DNA of 7,478 nt from Candidatus Methylomirabilota bacterium (GTDB lineage: Bacteria > Methylomirabilota > Methylomirabilia > Methylomirabilales > Methylomirabilaceae): contig PQAQ01000238.1 of the NCBI GenBank assembly GCA_003105305.1, forward strand, positions 1-7,478, in the 5' to 3' direction. A program made the position numbers and the translations under genes. Positions 5,447 through 7,478 of the stretch are shown here, one piece after another. Each line of letters begins with the position of its first letter. Position 1 is the first letter of the stretch. Below the pieces are notes generated by a model, which was not told the origin of the DNA, did not search any database, and was given only the letters and a program-made list of their open reading frames with translations.

Positions 5447-5475
5447 ATTCTTTCGCGTTTCCGTTGGCTTGTCAA
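5447..5475 (-). promoter_or_regulatory. Promoter of the restriction (stub-DpnI-zinc ribbon) operon
   Basis: On the minus strand a perfect TTGACA (5470-5475) is separated by 17 bp from AAGAAT (5447-5452; four of six -10 bases). The leader to the stub ATG would be about 105 nt. The weak -10 box overlaps one arm of a perfect inverted repeat (5451-5460), which suggests that a regulator could act there. Confidence 0.6.
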
Positions 5476-5492
5476 GGTTTTCAAACGCGAAA
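5451..5492. repeat. Perfect 10-bp inverted repeat in the divergent control region
   Basis: TTTCGCGTTT (5451-5460) and AAACGCGAAA (5483-5492) are exact reverse complements, 32 bp centre to centre (about three helical turns). One arm covers the -10 and spacer of the minus-strand promoter; the other lies between the two -35 boxes. The second arm also overlaps a smaller palindrome, GCGAA-A-TTCGC (5487-5497), that abuts the plus-strand -35 box. It may be an operator pair or an RNA stem; no known repressor site was recognised. Confidence 0.6.
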
Positions 5493-5497
5493 TTCGC

Positions 5498-5526
5498 TTG
5501 TCGCGTGGGGCGGGTTCGCCTATGAT
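5498..5526 (+). promoter_or_regulatory. Promoter of the PcrA/UvrD-like helicase gene
   Basis: TTGTCG (5498-5503), 17 bp, then TATGAT (5521-5526; five of six -10 bases). Initiation near 5533 would give a leader of about 45 nt containing the GGAGG ribosome site. Its -35 box is 22 bp from that of the divergent minus-strand promoter, so binding at the shared inverted repeat could affect both directions. No LexA box of the enterobacterial type (CTGT-N8-ACAG) is visible. Confidence 0.65.
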
Positions 5527-5577
5527 GAGGGCGGGATTGTTGCGCTGTACTGGCCAACGACGGAGGAATGCGCTGAC

Positions 5578-7478
5578 GTGAAATCTGAAGCGATCATCGC
5601 CGATCTGAACCCGCGGCAAGCGGAGGCGGTCCTGCATACCGAGGGGCCGCTGCTGGTGCTGGCGGGCGCCGGATCTGGGAAGACTCGGGTGATTACCCGA
5701 CGAATCGCCTACCTGATCGGCCACTGCGGGGTCCCGCCCTGGAACATCCTGGCGGTGACGTTCACCAACAAGGCAGCCGGCGAGATGAAGCGGCGGGTGG
5801 CGGATCTGCTGGGACAGAGCGGCTCTGAGCCTGGTCCCAGGGACAGCGGCAGTGTCTGGGTCGGAACGTTTCATTCCACCTGCGTCCGGATCCTGCGGAA
5901 GCATGGCGCCGCACTGGGCATCAAGAGCTCCTTCGTGATTTACGATGACGGAGACCAGGTGAGCCTGATGCGGGACTGCCTGCGCGCGCAGGGCCTGTCC
6001 GAGCGCTCCTTGAATCCTCGCGCGGTCCTCTCCCGCATCAGCCGAGCGAAGAATGAGCTGCTCTCTGCCGAAGAGTATACGTTGCAGGCCAACGACCGGA
6101 TGGAGGAGCGGACCGCCAAACTGTACCTCATGTATCAGGAGCGTCTGGACGGCCTGCAGGCGCTCGACTTCGACGATCTGCTGATGGCGACGGTGCGCCT
6201 CTTCGAGCAACATCCCGAGGCGCTGGCAGCCTACCAGGACCTCTGGCGCTACATCCTGGTGGACGAGTACCAGGACACCAACCATGCCCAGTACCGTTTA
6301 GTGCACCTGCTGGCAAACCGGTACGGAAACCTCTGCGTGGTAGGCGACGACGATCAGTCGATCTATCGCTGGCGCGGCGCCGACCTGAACAATATCCTGG
6401 ACTTCGAGCGGGACCATACAGGCTGCGCGGTGATCCGGCTGGAACAGAACTATCGGTCGACCCAACAGATCCTCCAGGGCGCCGGGGGGGTGGTAGCCCA
6501 CAACTACGGTCGGAAGGGGAAGACCCTGTGGACCGAGAACGAGGCCGGCGATCCGATCGTGCTGTACCGGGCGCTCGACGAAACCGATGAGGCCCTCTTC
6601 GCCGCAAGAACGATCCGAGGTCGGGTTGTCGACGATGGGACCGGATACGACGATTACGCGATCTTCTACCGAACGAATGCGCAGTCGCGCGTCCTGGAAG
6701 AGGCGCTGCGGCAGGCCCTGATCCCATACGTCATCGTGGGCGGACTCCGCTTCTATGAACGGAAGGAGATCAAGGACCTCTTAGCCTACCTGCGCTGGGT
6801 CGTCAATCCTGCCGATAGTGTCAGCTTCAAGCGACTCGTGAATGCGCCGACGCGCGGCATCGGGCCGGCGACGATGGCCAAGCTTGAGCTGTTGGCCACG
6901 CAAGAAAAGACGACAATCTGGGAGGCGTGCCGACGCGCGGTGCAGGAGAAGCTACTGAACACCAAGCAACTGGCAGCCATGGAGGCATTGCTTCGCCTCG
7001 TTGAAGAGGTACGGGCGAAAACGGCCGTGATCCCGATTTCGGACCTGATCGCCGAGTTGATTACCGGATCCGGATACGCGGAGGAATTGGAGCGCGAACG
7101 AACACCTGAGGCCGAAAGCCGCCTCGAAAACCTGAAAGAACTGGTAACCGCTGCCCAGGAGTTTGCCGAGCGCAACGCGGACGGGGGACTGCCGGCGTTC
7201 CTCGACTCCGTCGCCCTGATCGGCGACCTCGACGAGTATGCTGAGGGCCGGGGCGCAGTGACGCTCATGACACTCCATACGGCCAAGGGGTTGGAGTTTG
7301 ACACCGTCTTCATGGTCGGACTGGAGGAAGGGATCTTCCCGCACGCCTTTGCCATGCCGGACGAACGGGAGCTTGAGGAGGAACGACGGCTCTGTTATGT
7401 GGGGATGACCAGGGCCAGGCGGCGTCTCTTTCTGACATCGGCGCGGCAGCGACGCCTGTACGGCAACCGGAGCTTTAA
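5578..7478 (+). CDS. pcrA: PcrA/UvrD-type SF1A DNA helicase, C-terminus beyond the window
   Basis: This ATP-dependent 3'-5' DNA helicase family acts in nucleotide-excision and mismatch repair and in clearing proteins from DNA. The 633 codons present run through helicase motif VI. Visible motifs are Walker A AGAGSGKT (29-36), TFTNKAA (61-67), TFHST (97-101), Walker B DEYQDTN (229-235), VVGDDDQSIYRWRGAD (254-269), LEQNYRST (288-295), LMTLHTAKGLEF (563-574) and RRLCYVGMTRARRRL (603-617). RWRGAD and ILDFERD look more like PcrA than E. coli UvrD, which has GWRGA. Usual length is about 720-740, so roughly 100 residues are missing past the window end. The GTG start is supported by GGAGG at 5562-5566 (11 nt upstream); the nearer ATG at 5569 hits a stop after one further codon. 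A counted line is 62% GC. It diverges from the restriction operon, and a functional link to it is not implied by position alone. Confidence 0.93.
   Translation, partial: MKSEAIIADLNPRQAEAVLHTEGPLLVLAGAGSGKTRVITRRIAYLIGHCGVPPWNILAVTFTNKAAGEMKRRVADLLGQSGSEPGPRDSGSVWVGTFHSTCVRILRKHGAALGIKSSFVIYDDGDQVSLMRDCLRAQGLSERSLNPRAVLSRISRAKNELLSAEEYTLQANDRMEERTAKLYLMYQERLDGLQALDFDDLLMATVRLFEQHPEALAAYQDLWRYILVDEYQDTNHAQYRLVHLLANRYGNLCVVGDDDQSIYRWRGADLNNILDFERDHTGCAVIRLEQNYRSTQQILQGAGGVVAHNYGRKGKTLWTENEAGDPIVLYRALDETDEALFAARTIRGRVVDDGTGYDDYAIFYRTNAQSRVLEEALRQALIPYVIVGGLRFYERKEIKDLLAYLRWVVNPADSVSFKRLVNAPTRGIGPATMAKLELLATQEKTTIWEACRRAVQEKLLNTKQLAAMEALLRLVEEVRAKTAVIPISDLIAELITGSGYAEELERERTPEAESRLENLKELVTAAQEFAERNADGGLPAFLDSVALIGDLDEYAEGRGAVTLMTLHTAKGLEFDTVFMVGLEEGIFPHAFAMPDERELEEERRLCYVGMTRARRRLFLTSARQRRLYGNRSF

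Noticed and set aside
5240..5557. Minus-strand open frame of 105 codons across the divergent control region
   Set aside because: The translation is Arg/Gln-rich without a domain, lacks a ribosome site, and overlaps both promoters and most of the stub that has a strong ribosome site.
5386..6285. Long open frame of 299 codons on the minus strand
   Set aside because: It is antisense to the clearly conserved helicase gene, covers its Walker A and Walker B regions, and its translation is low-complexity with no domain. High GC commonly opens such shadow frames.
1..7478. CRISPR array, tRNA or rRNA genes
   Set aside because: No regularly spaced direct repeats and no cloverleaf or rRNA-like segments were seen on either strand.

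Overview
The window looks like part of a chromosome from a Gram-negative bacterium with roughly 55-62% GC outside one AT-rich patch. The taxon cannot be fixed. An outer-membrane barrel/decaheme cytochrome pair of the MtrA/MtrB type points to an organism capable of electron transfer across the outer membrane. NC10-type bacteria such as Methylomirabilis would fit, but this is only a weak guess.

Layout. From 1 to 5334 every gene reads on the minus strand; the last gene (5578 to the window end) reads on the plus strand. Bases 1-1472 hold a respiratory module: a near-consensus promoter (1444-1472), a ten-heme periplasmic cytochrome (376-1377) and the start of an MtrB/PioB-like outer-membrane protein (1-314, running off the window). 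Bases 1558-2448 hold a small membrane-anchored protein of unknown function and a frameshifted ribbon-helix-helix antitoxin gene with no toxin beside it. Bases 2606-3478 encode a DUF6414-like protein.

The most interesting part is 3663-5334, a rebuilt restriction-modification locus. It contains, in transcription order, a 44-codon stub resembling the N-terminus of a BglII/BstYI-type restriction enzyme, an intact homologue of the methyl-directed endonuclease DpnI, a small zinc-ribbon protein, and an MT-A70 adenine methyltransferase that has lost its N-terminal third, including the DPPW catalytic motif. The DpnI and zinc-ribbon genes are AT-rich (35-45% GC in the sequence lines counted by hand), while the two remnants flanking them are 57-60% GC. 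The simplest reading is that a DpnI/zinc-ribbon cassette replaced the 3' half of a restriction gene and the 5' end of its methylase. That would turn a conventional R-M system into one that cuts methylated DNA, and remove a methylase that might have made the chromosome a target. The classical parallel is the DpnI/DpnII cassette alternation in pneumococcus. The DpnI-like gene also sits in a stretch of about 1 kb (4253-5271) with no GATC, although GATC occurs about once per 80-110 bp elsewhere in the window.

Bases 5335-5577 form a divergent control region with one promoter for each direction and a perfect 10-bp inverted repeat between and over them. The plus-strand gene is a PcrA/UvrD-type SF1A helicase, complete through motif VI and cut by the window end.
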